The notes beneath the pieces are model-generated. The model was given only the letters and a program-made list of their open reading frames with translations. It did not search any database and was not told the origin of the DNA. DNA of 63,810 nt, taken from the NCBI GenBank assembly GCA_013140715.1, contig JABFSG010000025.1, positions 1 through 63,810 on the forward strand, in the 5' to 3' direction. Source of the stretch: Nitrospiraceae bacterium (GTDB lineage: Bacteria; Nitrospirota; Nitrospiria; Nitrospirales; Nitrospiraceae). Shown one piece after another: positions 56,336 through 63,686 of this stretch (positions are counted from its first letter, which is position 1; every line of letters begins with the position of its first letter). The position numbers and the translations under genes are program-made.

Positions 56336-56667
56336 TCGCTTGCCCTCCCAGGTGAAACATGTTTTGCCAGACGAACTTGCTCAACGGGCAGGAGTGGAGG
56401 CCCCGGGACCTCTTCACGCTCATGCACCATCAGTACTTGGCCTTGCAGCGGCGGAACCAGCCCAAACCTTTCGGTCGCCACCTTCGCGATCCGCTCCGGA
56501 GACGTCAACGCAGAGAACTTTACTTGCAGCTGATCCCGTTCTCGTTCCAGCAATACTTTCTGCGTCTTCAATCGTTCGACGTGATAACCCAACCGAACGA
56601 CATCGACACGTTCCCACACAAATACGAAGATCAACATCACACCAGCCACAATCGTCAACATCTTCAT
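56332..56667 (-). CDS. ftsL: Cell division protein FtsL
   Basis: The product is 111 residues. An N-terminal membrane segment (about 3-21, MLTIVAGVMLIFVFVW) is followed by a leucine-rich coiled coil (LGYHVERLKTQKVLLERERDQLQ) and a short C-terminal region with ERIAKVATERFGLVPP. FtsL is part of the FtsQLB complex. Identification rests on position between rsmH and ftsI plus this layout. Its ATG overlaps the rsmH stop. Confidence 0.9.
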   Translation of the reverse strand: MKMLTIVAGVMLIFVFVWERVDVVRLGYHVERLKTQKVLLERERDQLQVKFSALTSPERIAKVATERFGLVPPLQGQVLMVHEREEVPGPPLLPVEQVRLAKHVSPGRASE

Positions 56668-57581
56668 GGCCGACCTCCCGTGAATGCCCGTTGAGCAGCC
56701 CGCAACTTGGCGCTACGGGATCGAGGATTCCTGTCCGACTCCTCGCTGGTGGGGACCTGCGGCCTCTTGGTCAGCACCATCAGTGCAGGATTGTCCTTGC
56801 CGGAAAGCGCCCGAAACGTGTGTTTGACAATCCGATCTTCAAGCGAATGGAATGAAATCACGCAGAGACGGCCGCCGGGAGACAAGACATCCACCGCATC
56901 GCGCAATGCCGGCTCCAGACAGTCGAGCTCTTGATTCACTGCAATGCGAAAGGCCTGAAACGTACGAGTGGCACAGTGAATACGACCATGCCGATAATTC
57001 GCAGGAACGGCTCCTTCGATTGCAGAGACCAACTCTTTTGTCGTTGCCAATGGCTGACGTTCACGCGCACGAACAATGGCACGCGCGATTCGCCGAGAAA
57101 ACCGCTCTTCGCCGAACTGAAAAATCGTGTCGGCCAACTGTGTTTCCGTCCATCGATTGATCAGACCAGCTGCTGTTCCACTCATGGATTGATCCATACG
57201 CATGTCCAACGGGCCATCCCCCCGAAAGCTAAAGCCGCGGGCTGGGTCTTCCAACTGCACGGACGAGACGCCGAGATCAAACAAAATTCCATCGACCTTC
57301 TCAATACCAATGGCAGCGAGATGCTGCTTCAGATCCACAAAATGACCGTGGCGAAGGATCGCACGGTCACCGAATCGCGCGAGCCTTTTCTGACTAGCTG
57401 CAATGGCCACCTCATCGCGGTCGAGCCCAATAAGTCTGCTTCCGGACCCACTTGCCTGGATGAGTTTTTCAGCATGCCCACTGTATCCCACCGTACAGTC
57501 AAGATAGGTTTGGTCTTCAGCTTGAATAAGCCAGAATAAAGCCTCTTCTGCCATTACTTCGGTATGTCCAGAAACCTCCAT
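56664..57581 (-). CDS. rsmH: 16S rRNA (cytosine1402-N4)-methyltransferase RsmH (MraW)
   Basis: The product is about 305 residues. It begins MEVSGHTEVMAEEALFWL, then the SAM site YLDCTVGYSGHAEKLIQ and LIGLDRDEVA. GILFDLGVSSVQLEDPARGFSF is the signature segment, and FRIAVNQEL and VISFHSLEDRIVK follow. I start at the ATG at 57581, although no ribosome site is visible. It is the first gene of the dcw transcript, read from the promoter at 57628-57655. In most bacteria mraZ would precede it, and here it does not. Confidence 0.95.
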   Translation of the reverse strand: MEVSGHTEVMAEEALFWLIQAEDQTYLDCTVGYSGHAEKLIQASGSGSRLIGLDRDEVAIAASQKRLARFGDRAILRHGHFVDLKQHLAAIGIEKVDGILFDLGVSSVQLEDPARGFSFRGDGPLDMRMDQSMSGTAAGLINRWTETQLADTIFQFGEERFSRRIARAIVRARERQPLATTKELVSAIEGAVPANYRHGRIHCATRTFQAFRIAVNQELDCLEPALRDAVDVLSPGGRLCVISFHSLEDRIVKHTFRALSGKDNPALMVLTKRPQVPTSEESDRNPRSRSAKLRAAQRAFTGGRP

Positions 57582-57593
57582 ACATTTACTGTA

Positions 57594-57617
57594 TCCAGAT
57601 ACACCCACTTTCTCCCA
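57594..57617 (-). promoter_or_regulatory. MraZ-type operator in the dcw leader
   Basis: On the minus strand TGGG occurs at 57614-57617 and 57604-57607, and TGGA at 57594-57597, exactly 10 bases apart. The text reads TGGGAGAAAG, then TGGGTGTATC, then TGGA. MraZ is known to bind TGGG-type boxes at this spacing (E. coli) and AAAGTGGG-type boxes (Mycoplasma); both forms are present. The boxes lie about +4 to +27 from the predicted start of transcription, as in E. coli. Confidence 0.65.
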
Positions 57618-57627
57618 CCAATGCGGC

Positions 57628-57655
57628 AGTATACACCGCAAATAAGACTTGTCAA
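57628..57655 (-). promoter_or_regulatory. Strong promoter of the dcw cluster
   Basis: A perfect TTGACA (57650-57655), a 16-base spacer and TATACT (57628-57633). It is the best match to the sigma-70 consensus in the window and lies about 45 bases before rsmH. It could drive 15 or more genes. Confidence 0.75.
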
Positions 57656-58021
57656 CAGGAAATTCATGGACTTATGAAGTTCTGGTTGTCGCTGATTTTT
57701 CTCTGATATCAAAAGGAATTCGGAACTGAGAGGGGTTATCGGTAGCCCTGTGGGGAGAAAATATTCCTGTTTTTGCTTGAACTCTACGGAGAGGCGTAGG
57801 AAGCCTCTAGCTGGCTACGGACAGAGAAACCCTAGAGGGTAAGCTGAAAACTTACTTCATTCATAGCGAAACGACTTCGCCTCTTGGCCACATAGTGAGC
57901 TGTGGCATGGATCTTGGTTACTGCATACACATAGTTCAGATAAAAATGACAGGGCATAACAGCAACCTCAAGGTTGGTGAGTTTCATTGACAAGAATTCA
58001 GCCTGGGCTGAGAATGGATTC
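57656..58021. other. Intergenic region between dcw promoter and repeat-protein gene
   Basis: These 366 bases are non-coding, more AT-rich than the rest. They hold a small hairpin (GGCGTAGGAAGCC, near 57792-57804) and a direct repeat of CCTCTAG/CCCTAGAGGG near 57803-57840. A plus promoter candidate lies at its right end. No gene was recognised. Confidence 0.5.
57987..58015 (+). promoter_or_regulatory. Promoter candidate for the repeat-protein gene
   Basis: A perfect TTGACA (57987-57992), a 17-base spacer and GAGAAT (58010-58015). Transcription would begin at about the ATG at 58022, giving a leaderless message. No other ribosome site is evident there. Confidence 0.35.
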
Positions 58022-59077
58022 ATGCGATCGTTCATAGCTGCCAAAATACTCTGTTTGATTGTGTTGATAGGAGGGATAGCCTTCACATTCAGCACCATGA
58101 CAGCCACCATGGCCCACGCGGCATCATCGCTCTACTGGTGCCCCGATCAAAAGGCCGATCGGCAATATTCAGCGAAGCAAGGACCAGGGTGCGTACCGCT
58201 TGTTGAGAAGGAAGAGACCAAGACATCGGACCAAGAAGGGGATGTACCCGCAGGCAACAAACCATTACACGACTTCAAGGTTGAAAACCTACAGAGTGAC
58301 GTATCGACATTTCTAAGCAAATATCGCAATTTCCTCGATTGCTGCAAAACCGACCTCACTGAACTTCAGCAGGTCGAAGAGATGGGAAAGGAAGTCGGAG
58401 ATCTACTCACATCCACGCAATCCAACATGTCGAATCATTCGATGGCCTCGCGCGGCATCATGCTCCGAGAAATGATTCCGACTGTCGCCAGAGCCCGCGC
58501 TGATCTCAAGAAGCTGCGCGCGACGCTCGAACGCATCGGCACTTCGACCAACATCCGCGACTCAGGAGACTTTGAAAGCTCAGGTCGGGAAACGCGCGCA
58601 ATCCGAGAAATGGAAGGATCGATTGAGACAGACATCCGTGCACCGAAGCTCTCGACCGGGCCAAAGACCGGGGCCAGCATCGGCAACACGCCGGCAGCAG
58701 GGCCGAGTATCGGAAAAACTCCGAAAACAGGCAACACGATCGGCGCAGAAGGCGTGACCGGGCAACACATCGGGGCCTCATCGAAAAACAGCCACGACAT
58801 CGGTAACTCGGGCCCGGCAGGATTTGGAATCGGCGCCACGGGCCGCGCGGGCCCTTCAATCGGCGAGTCTAGCCTCAATAGCGAATCGTCTTCGGCAGTC
58901 GGCTCGTCGCTGCAACGTTCCACTGTGGGATCGAGCCTCTCGGACTCAACGGTAGGATCGAGTTTCGGCGGCTCAAGTGTCGGCTCAAGCCTCGGAGAGT
59001 CTGCTGTCGGCTCGTCGTTCGGGTCGTCTTCGGTCGGTTCGACTATCCAGGAACGGAGCACCGGCCCGCAACCGTAA
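58022..59077 (+). CDS. Exported protein with exact 10- and 9-residue repeat tracts
   Basis: The product is 351 residues of unknown function. A signal peptide (about 1-33, ending AHA-A) is followed by a segment with a cysteine pair (YWCPDQKADRQY, C40; GPGCVPL, C57). A helical region (about 85-175) carries C107 and C108. Residues 217-286 hold seven 10-residue units with IG at the same place in each (TGASIGNTPA, AGPSIGKTPK, TGNTIGAEGV and so on). Residues 293-346 hold six 9-residue units VGSS(L/F)xxS(T/S/A). The repeats may form a beta-roll or stalk. The ATG at 58022 gives the signal peptide; the frame also opens at a TTG at 57974. Nothing nearby names a role. Confidence 0.8.
   Translation: MRSFIAAKILCLIVLIGGIAFTFSTMTATMAHAASSLYWCPDQKADRQYSAKQGPGCVPLVEKEETKTSDQEGDVPAGNKPLHDFKVENLQSDVSTFLSKYRNFLDCCKTDLTELQQVEEMGKEVGDLLTSTQSNMSNHSMASRGIMLREMIPTVARARADLKKLRATLERIGTSTNIRDSGDFESSGRETRAIREMEGSIETDIRAPKLSTGPKTGASIGNTPAAGPSIGKTPKTGNTIGAEGVTGQHIGASSKNSHDIGNSGPAGFGIGATGRAGPSIGESSLNSESSSAVGSSLQRSTVGSSLSDSTVGSSFGGSSVGSSLGESAVGSSFGSSSVGSTIQERSTGPQP
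58670..58879 (+). repeat. Seven in-frame 10-residue coding repeats
   Basis: Each 30-base unit encodes x-G-x-x-I-G-x4. The isoleucine-glycine pair recurs at residues 220, 230, 240, 250, 260, 270 and 280 of the exported protein without a single slip. The codons differ between units, so selection on the protein has maintained the phase rather than a recent DNA expansion. Confidence 0.85.
58898..59059 (+). repeat. Six in-frame 9-residue coding repeats
   Basis: Each 27-base unit encodes V-G-S-S/T-(L/F/I)-x-x-S-(T/S/A), beginning at residues 293, 302, 311, 320, 329 and 338. It directly follows the 10-residue tract, so the protein changes repeat period from 10 to 9. Confidence 0.85.
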
Positions 59078-59082
59078 TCCTC

Positions 59083-60102
59083 TCACTGGCTAGGGAGTAC
59101 AGTCGGTACTGACTCCCATGTCGTCCCTCGATTGTGACTCCTATATAAACCACTTCCGTTCGTCCCTGCATAGAACATGTTCGGATCGGTCGGACTCTGC
59201 ACGAGCGATCGGATGTTGAGCGTCGCAAGACCCGTATTCAGCGTACTCCAGGTCGCCCCGCCATCTTCGCTCCGATGGACACCCTCCCGACCAGCCAGAT
59301 AAATGACGCCATTTTTCGTACGGTCTAGGATCATTGAAAACAACATTTGGTCTTGCAGAGACTGTCCGATCCGCACCCAAGCCTTCCCGCCATCCATCGT
59401 CTTATAGAGTCCAGCCAACGTGGAAGCATAAACCGTATCAGGCTCAAACGGATCGACCAACACCGCTGTCACGCTGAGCGCACGCGACGATTTAATGATG
59501 TCGGGAGACACGAGACCATTGTTCACCTTTTCCCAGTGACCGGCCTCGTCGATCGTTTTGTACACGCCGCCGCTCGTACCCGCATATAAGATCGCCGGTC
59601 TCGTCGGATCCATACCCAATGTGACCACCATCAACACTTCCTTCATCCCTTCCATTTTCTTCACCCAATGCTCGCCGCCGTCTTTCGTTTCGGACACACC
59701 CATCGTCGTGGCGAGATAGATATGATTGTTGTCCGCCGGATCGAAGACAAACTGATTGACAACCGACGAGATCGTGGCATCGTCCAACCCCGAACGCATT
59801 GAAGCCCAGCGCTGCCCGCCATCGTGACTTTTAAAGACCGCATCGCCCTTCGTACCCGCGTAGACCGTGGCCGGATAGACTGGATCAACGGCCATCGAAA
59901 TCACGCGCGAATGGCTCATCCCTTTCGAGAGGTTTGCCCAAGTCTGCCCCCCATCGCGCGTCTTATAGATGTAGTCGTTCGTCGCGACATAGATGATGTC
60001 GGGATTCTTCGGATTGAGCTGGATGACGACAATGGGATCGCTGCGATTGCAGCCGGCGAGAGAGAGCGCCAAAAAAAGAGTGAGAATAAGAATTCTAGCC
60101 AT
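59083..60102 (-). CDS. Lipoprotein with seven Asp-box (BNR/sortilin-like) repeats
   Basis: The product is 339 residues from the ATG at 60102. A lipoprotein signal, ILTLFLALSLAGC, places the lipid-attached cysteine at residue 18. Seven Asp-box-like units follow: KTRDGGQTW, KSHDGGQRW, ETKDGGEHW, KTIDEAGHW, KTMDGGKAW, RSEDGGATW and RSHNRGTTW. Each is preceded by a strand such as TVYAGT or IYLAT. This is a seven-bladed propeller in the photosystem-stability-factor/sortilin style. Two boxes (4 and 7) are degenerate. It converges with the repeat protein, the genes 5 bases apart, with an inverted repeat GGGAGT/ACTCCC at 59092-59118. Confidence 0.85.
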   Translation of the reverse strand: MARILILTLFLALSLAGCNRSDPIVVIQLNPKNPDIIYVATNDYIYKTRDGGQTWANLSKGMSHSRVISMAVDPVYPATVYAGTKGDAVFKSHDGGQRWASMRSGLDDATISSVVNQFVFDPADNNHIYLATTMGVSETKDGGEHWVKKMEGMKEVLMVVTLGMDPTRPAILYAGTSGGVYKTIDEAGHWEKVNNGLVSPDIIKSSRALSVTAVLVDPFEPDTVYASTLAGLYKTMDGGKAWVRIGQSLQDQMLFSMILDRTKNGVIYLAGREGVHRSEDGGATWSTLNTGLATLNIRSLVQSPTDPNMFYAGTNGSGLYRSHNRGTTWESVPTVLPSQ

Positions 60103-60120
60103 GCACAAGACAAGGCCTTG

Positions 60121-60243
60121 CGGGATGGTCAAAAATGTCGTCCAGCGAGGCCGCAGCGAGTGAAGGCCCGAAGCGTACCCTTGCAGTACGTTGAGGGTCT
60201 GAACGATGCGAGAACAAAGCTGACGGCATTTTTCACCATCCCG
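60121..60243. repeat. Palindromic repeat family 1, copy d (diverged ends)
   Basis: The arms are CGGGATGGTCAAAAATG and CATTTTTCACCATCCCG, and the core is AGCGTACCCTTGCAGTACGTTG. The ends differ from the other copies (GCAGGCTGC) but still pair with each other, so both arms changed together. It lies between yajQ (stop 8 bases away) and the Asp-box gene. Confidence 0.85.
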
Positions 60244-60250
60244 TTACCGG

Positions 60251-60748
60251 TTAACGGTAGTTGGTGAACTGCAGATCAATCCCGAAATCCTTGCCCCTGA
60301 GAAATGACATAGCCGCCTGGAGGTCATCCTTGCTCTTACTCAGCATGCGCACCTGCTCGCCTTGAATCTGCGCCTGCACTTTTAGCTTGGACTCCTTGAT
60401 GGCCTTCGCCACTTCTTTGGCCTTATCCGCCGCAATCCCGCTTTGAATCTTTGCCACCTGGCGCACCGTCCCGCTCAGCGCCGGCTCCACGGTCCCATAG
60501 GTGAACGCCTTCAGCGAGACTCCGCGCTTCACACACTTGGTCTTGATGATGTCGTTCACCGCATTGAGCTTATATTCGTCGTCGGACAGCAGAACCAGTT
60601 CTTTTTCCTTTTCCTTCAACGTAATCTCCGTCTTCGAATCCTTGAAGTCGAAGCGCTGCTTAATCTCTTTCGTCGCCTGATCGACGACATTCTTCATCTC
60701 TTGCATATCCACTTCCGAAACGACATCGAACGAAAATTGCTCAGCCAC
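60251..60748 (-). CDS. yajQ: YajQ family nucleotide-binding protein
   Basis: The product is 165 residues of the YajQ (DUF520) family, with two RRM-like ferredoxin folds. Begins MAEQFSFDVVSEVDMQEMKN, contains IKQRFDFKDSKTEI, GVSLKAFTYG and FLRGKDFGIDLQFTNYR. Some members bind cyclic di-GMP and act as transcription partners. No regulator is adjacent. Family assignment is certain, function in this organism is not. Confidence 0.95.
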   Translation of the reverse strand: MAEQFSFDVVSEVDMQEMKNVVDQATKEIKQRFDFKDSKTEITLKEKEKELVLLSDDEYKLNAVNDIIKTKCVKRGVSLKAFTYGTVEPALSGTVRQVAKIQSGIAADKAKEVAKAIKESKLKVQAQIQGEQVRMLSKSKDDLQAAMSFLRGKDFGIDLQFTNYR

Positions 60749-60860
60749 GATCCCCTCCTCTCATCACTTCACCCATTATGCTTTTACGACAGACCAACCC
60801 GGTCAATCCTCAAATGTCCGTCTTGAACCTGAGTCTTCCAATTCTCCATACATCTCTAAA

Positions 60861-61012
60861 AGGGCGTGGCCGAGGTTGCCCTTTACTGCGCGCGTCCAAC
60901 GAGGGCCTTCTGAGGCCGCGCGTTGCGCGAGCACAGAAGATCATCAGGCTCCATCCCTTCCTCGTGCGCGTCCTGCGAGCAAAAAGGGCACCTGGCCACT
61001 CCCGCACGCCCT
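60861..61012. repeat. Palindromic repeat family 2, copy c
   Basis: The outer AGGGCGTG and CACGCCCT pair. Next are GGCCGAGGTTGCCCTTTACT (left) and AAAAAGGGCACCTGGCC (right). Inner segments are GCGCGCGTCCAACGAG and GTGCGCGTCCTGCGAGC. It ends at the cstA stop codon. The half-sites recur in inverse order in copy 2d, on the other side of cstA. Confidence 0.82.
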
Positions 61013-63026
61013 AACAACACCCTCCCCCCGGCAACTGTAACCGCTCCTCTTCATCCTGACGAATCGTCGTCCGCAACCTTCCCGGCGAACTCCCACCAGC
61101 CATCACCACCACCTCGCTGCTGGTGAAGGGCCGTTTCAAGACAAGATAGCCATACCACTGCCTGATACTATCGCCCAAGACGATCACGGCGAGCAAGGCC
61201 ACCATCGCCACCAGTCCTGCATCCAAATACAAGGCAAAGGCTTGCCCGCTGTCGGCAAGAGACGAGGCCTTGCTCACAAACATGCCGAACATCTCATAGG
61301 AGCCCATCAGGGTAACAGTCCCGACAAACAACATCGGCAACACCGTAATCCAGAGATATTGTGCCTTCTGCATCTTGATGAGCACCGTCGTCCCGATACA
61401 AAGGGCCAAGGTGCCGAGTAACTGATTCGCCGCCCCAAACATCGGCCAGAGAGTCGAGATACTGCCAGTGCCAATCAGATAGCCCCAGGCCCCCACGATC
61501 AGCCCACTGCTCAACGCGACGCCAGGCCACCAATTCATCTTTCGCAACGGAGCGTAGAAACGCCCGCCCATTTCCTGAATGAGATAGCGTCCTACACGTG
61601 TACCAGTGTCGATCGTCGTCAAGATGAACAGGGCCTCGAAGACCAATGCAAATTGATACCAATAGGCCATCAAGTCTGCCATACCAGGAAGCGCAGAAAA
61701 AATCGACGCCATGCCGACCGCCAACGATACGGCTCCTCCAGGCCGACCTGCCACATTTGTCTCGACGAGTTGCGAGAGCTCCTGAATCCGCGAAACAGGA
61801 AAACCCATCGCAGCCAGAGCCTCAGGCGAAAGCATGGTATTGATCGCCAGATAATCGCCGGGAATCAGCACAGAGGCTGCAATAAGCGCCATCACACCGA
61901 CAAAACTCTCCAGCAGCATCGCTCCATAGCCGACCGTGGCCTGGGATTCCTGTTCGATCATCTTCGGCGTCGTCCCGGAAGAGACCAGCGAGTGAAACCC
62001 TGAAATGGCTCCGCAGGCAATGGTGATAAAGAGAAAAGGAAAGAGCGTGCCGGGAATGATCGGTCCCCCTCCATTTGTAAAAATCGTCATGCGAGGCATC
62101 TCGATCGTCGGTGCCATAAGAATCACTCCCACCCCCAGCAACGCCACAACGCCGAGCTTCATAAAGGTGGAGAGATAGCCCCGAGGTACCAGGAGCATCC
62201 AGCCCGGCAAGACAGAGGCCAGAAACCCATAGCCTGCCAGCCCCCACACCAACGTCGTTCGCTCAAGCTCGAACCAGCCTGCGATTGAAGATTGAGCGAC
62301 CACTCGCCCAAAGATCACAACCGCGACCAAGAGCACCACGCCAAGCAGAGAGACTTCCGCCACCTGACCTGGCCGAAACCGTTGAAGATAGAAACCCATA
62401 AAGAGGCCGATCGGAATCGTCATTGCGATGGTGAAGGTACCCCAGGCATTGAGGTAGAGGGCGTTCACGACAGCAAAACCCAGCCCTGCCAGCGCCACGA
62501 TCACGATGAAAAGCACTGCCACCGCCGTTGCCGTGCCTGTGACAAGGCCCAGTTCATCGCGCGCAATTTCAGGAAGTGAGCGACCATTCCGCCGCATCGA
62601 CGCCACCAGGATGATGAAGTCCTGCACCGCCCCCGCCAATACCGCACCAATCACCAGCCAGAGAAAGCCAGGGAGAAAACCGAACTGCGCCGCCAACACC
62701 GGCCCAAGCAACGGCCCTGCCCCGGCAATCGCCGCGAAGTGATGGCCGAACAACACGTACTTATTGGTGGGATGAAAATTGACACCGTCATTCAACCGGA
62801 CCGCCGGAGTCACACGCTGGTCGTTCAGTTCAACAACGCGCTGCGAAATCCACCGGCCATAAAAGCGAAAGGCCAACACATAAATGCAGGCCGCTGCCAC
62901 GACCAGCCAAAGACCGTTTACTTTTTCGTTGGGATTGACGACACCGACAACATGGGCAAGAGCGAGAGCACCAAGGATGGCAAGAAAGGCCCACAGGACC
63001 AGCTTTAACGCCGACATGTGGGGCAT
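61011..63026 (-). CDS. cstA: Carbon starvation protein CstA (peptide transporter family)
   Basis: This is a large inner-membrane protein of about 671 residues with some 16 hydrophobic helices. Family segments are ILGALALAHVVG, RFYGRWISQRVVELND, ALLGPVLAAQFG-like LLGPVLAAQFGFLPG, GAVQDFIILVASMRRNGRSL and GFHSLVSSGTTPKMI. CstA members import peptides or pyruvate. I favour the ATG at 63026, with 63017 possible. An in-frame extension to 63140 lies within the leader and towards repeat copy 2d and is not real. Confidence 0.93.
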   Translation of the reverse strand: MPHMSALKLVLWAFLAILGALALAHVVGVVNPNEKVNGLWLVVAAACIYVLAFRFYGRWISQRVVELNDQRVTPAVRLNDGVNFHPTNKYVLFGHHFAAIAGAGPLLGPVLAAQFGFLPGFLWLVIGAVLAGAVQDFIILVASMRRNGRSLPEIARDELGLVTGTATAVAVLFIVIVALAGLGFAVVNALYLNAWGTFTIAMTIPIGLFMGFYLQRFRPGQVAEVSLLGVVLLVAVVIFGRVVAQSSIAGWFELERTTLVWGLAGYGFLASVLPGWMLLVPRGYLSTFMKLGVVALLGVGVILMAPTIEMPRMTIFTNGGGPIIPGTLFPFLFITIACGAISGFHSLVSSGTTPKMIEQESQATVGYGAMLLESFVGVMALIAASVLIPGDYLAINTMLSPEALAAMGFPVSRIQELSQLVETNVAGRPGGAVSLAVGMASIFSALPGMADLMAYWYQFALVFEALFILTTIDTGTRVGRYLIQEMGGRFYAPLRKMNWWPGVALSSGLIVGAWGYLIGTGSISTLWPMFGAANQLLGTLALCIGTTVLIKMQKAQYLWITVLPMLFVGTVTLMGSYEMFGMFVSKASSLADSGQAFALYLDAGLVAMVALLAVIVLGDSIRQWYGYLVLKRPFTSSEVVVMAGGSSPGRLRTTIRQDEEERLQLPGGGCC

Positions 63027-63098
63027 CCTAGCATAAAAGGGCGGAAGGACACCCCTGTCGGTCCGTTGCTCCTGGGCGCGTACGATCAGAAGGATGAG

Positions 63099-63196
63099 CA
63101 GGAAGCGGCCAGGTGCCCTTCTTGCTCGCAGAACGCGCACGGTGAAACGGTGCTCGTTCGATGCGCGCAGTAAAGAGCAGCCTTGGCCACTTCCTG
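63099..63196. repeat. Palindromic repeat family 2, copy d
   Basis: The arms are CAGGAAGCGGCCAGGTGCCC and GGCCACTTCCTG. Inside are TTGCTCGCAGAACGCGCACG and TGCGCGCAGTAAAGAGCAGC. It lies upstream of cstA and is in opposite orientation to copy 2c, so cstA is flanked by inverted copies. Confidence 0.78.
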
Positions 63197-63467
63197 CAAG
63201 AAAGGTTTAGGAAGGCAGAAAAGTCTCGCTTGATGGCCGCAGTCGGACCGATGGAGGTGCCCTGCCTAAAGGGACAACAATCAAGCTTGCAAGGGGCATT
63301 TATATGCTGATTCGACCTGTCATCCTTTAACAACCAGCTAATGCGAATATTAGGCTCTGATATACAGAAATGTGCCAGGGGCACGAGGGACTGGAAATCC
63401 CTTGTGCCCCACTCCGGCATGCAGTAAGTTCCACCTGATTCGGGCTGATATATTGGGGTAGAGTTTT
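63197..63467. other. Intergenic region before the DUF6602-like gene
   Basis: About 270 bases with no recognised gene. A minus-strand frame across 63350-63751 runs through the insertion-sequence border and has no support. A GGGGTAGAG ribosome site precedes the ATG at 63468. Confidence 0.4.
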
Positions 63468-63686
63468 ATGAATTTGCAGAAAAGCTTTGCTGAACGCGAA
63501 ACAGGACTTTCATCCAAGCTTCGCGAGAAGCAAGCAGCTATCGACGACCCCACGGGTAAGGGTAACGCCACAGAGAATGTTGTCGAAGAGCAGTTATTGC
63601 GACCCTTTCTTCCTCCGGGGTTCGATTGTGGAAAGGGAGCTATTATCAGTGCTGAGGACCCAACGATACAATCTCCGGCAATCTGA
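63468..63686 (+). pseudogene. DUF6602-like gene truncated by an insertion sequence
   Basis: The 72 residues begin MNLQKSFAERETGL and include AAIDDPTGKGNATENVVEEQ, then LLRPFLPPGFDCGKGAIIS and QSPAI. This matches, from memory, the N-terminus of DUF6602 proteins, which are often about 200-300 residues and found near restriction or defence genes. The frame ends in TGA at 63684-63686. Those three bases are the first bases of an IS3-family terminal repeat, so the gene is cut by the insertion. Its 3' part may lie beyond the right edge. Confidence 0.7.

Noticed and set aside
58670-59059. Regular repeats considered as a CRISPR array
   Set aside because: The periods are 30 and 27 bases with no spacers, in phase with a long reading frame. 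They are protein repeats.
63027-63140. N-terminal extension of cstA to 63140
   Set aside because: The added residues (RVLRARRAPG...) come from a palindromic repeat and leader. The family N-terminus begins at the ATG at 63026 or 63017.
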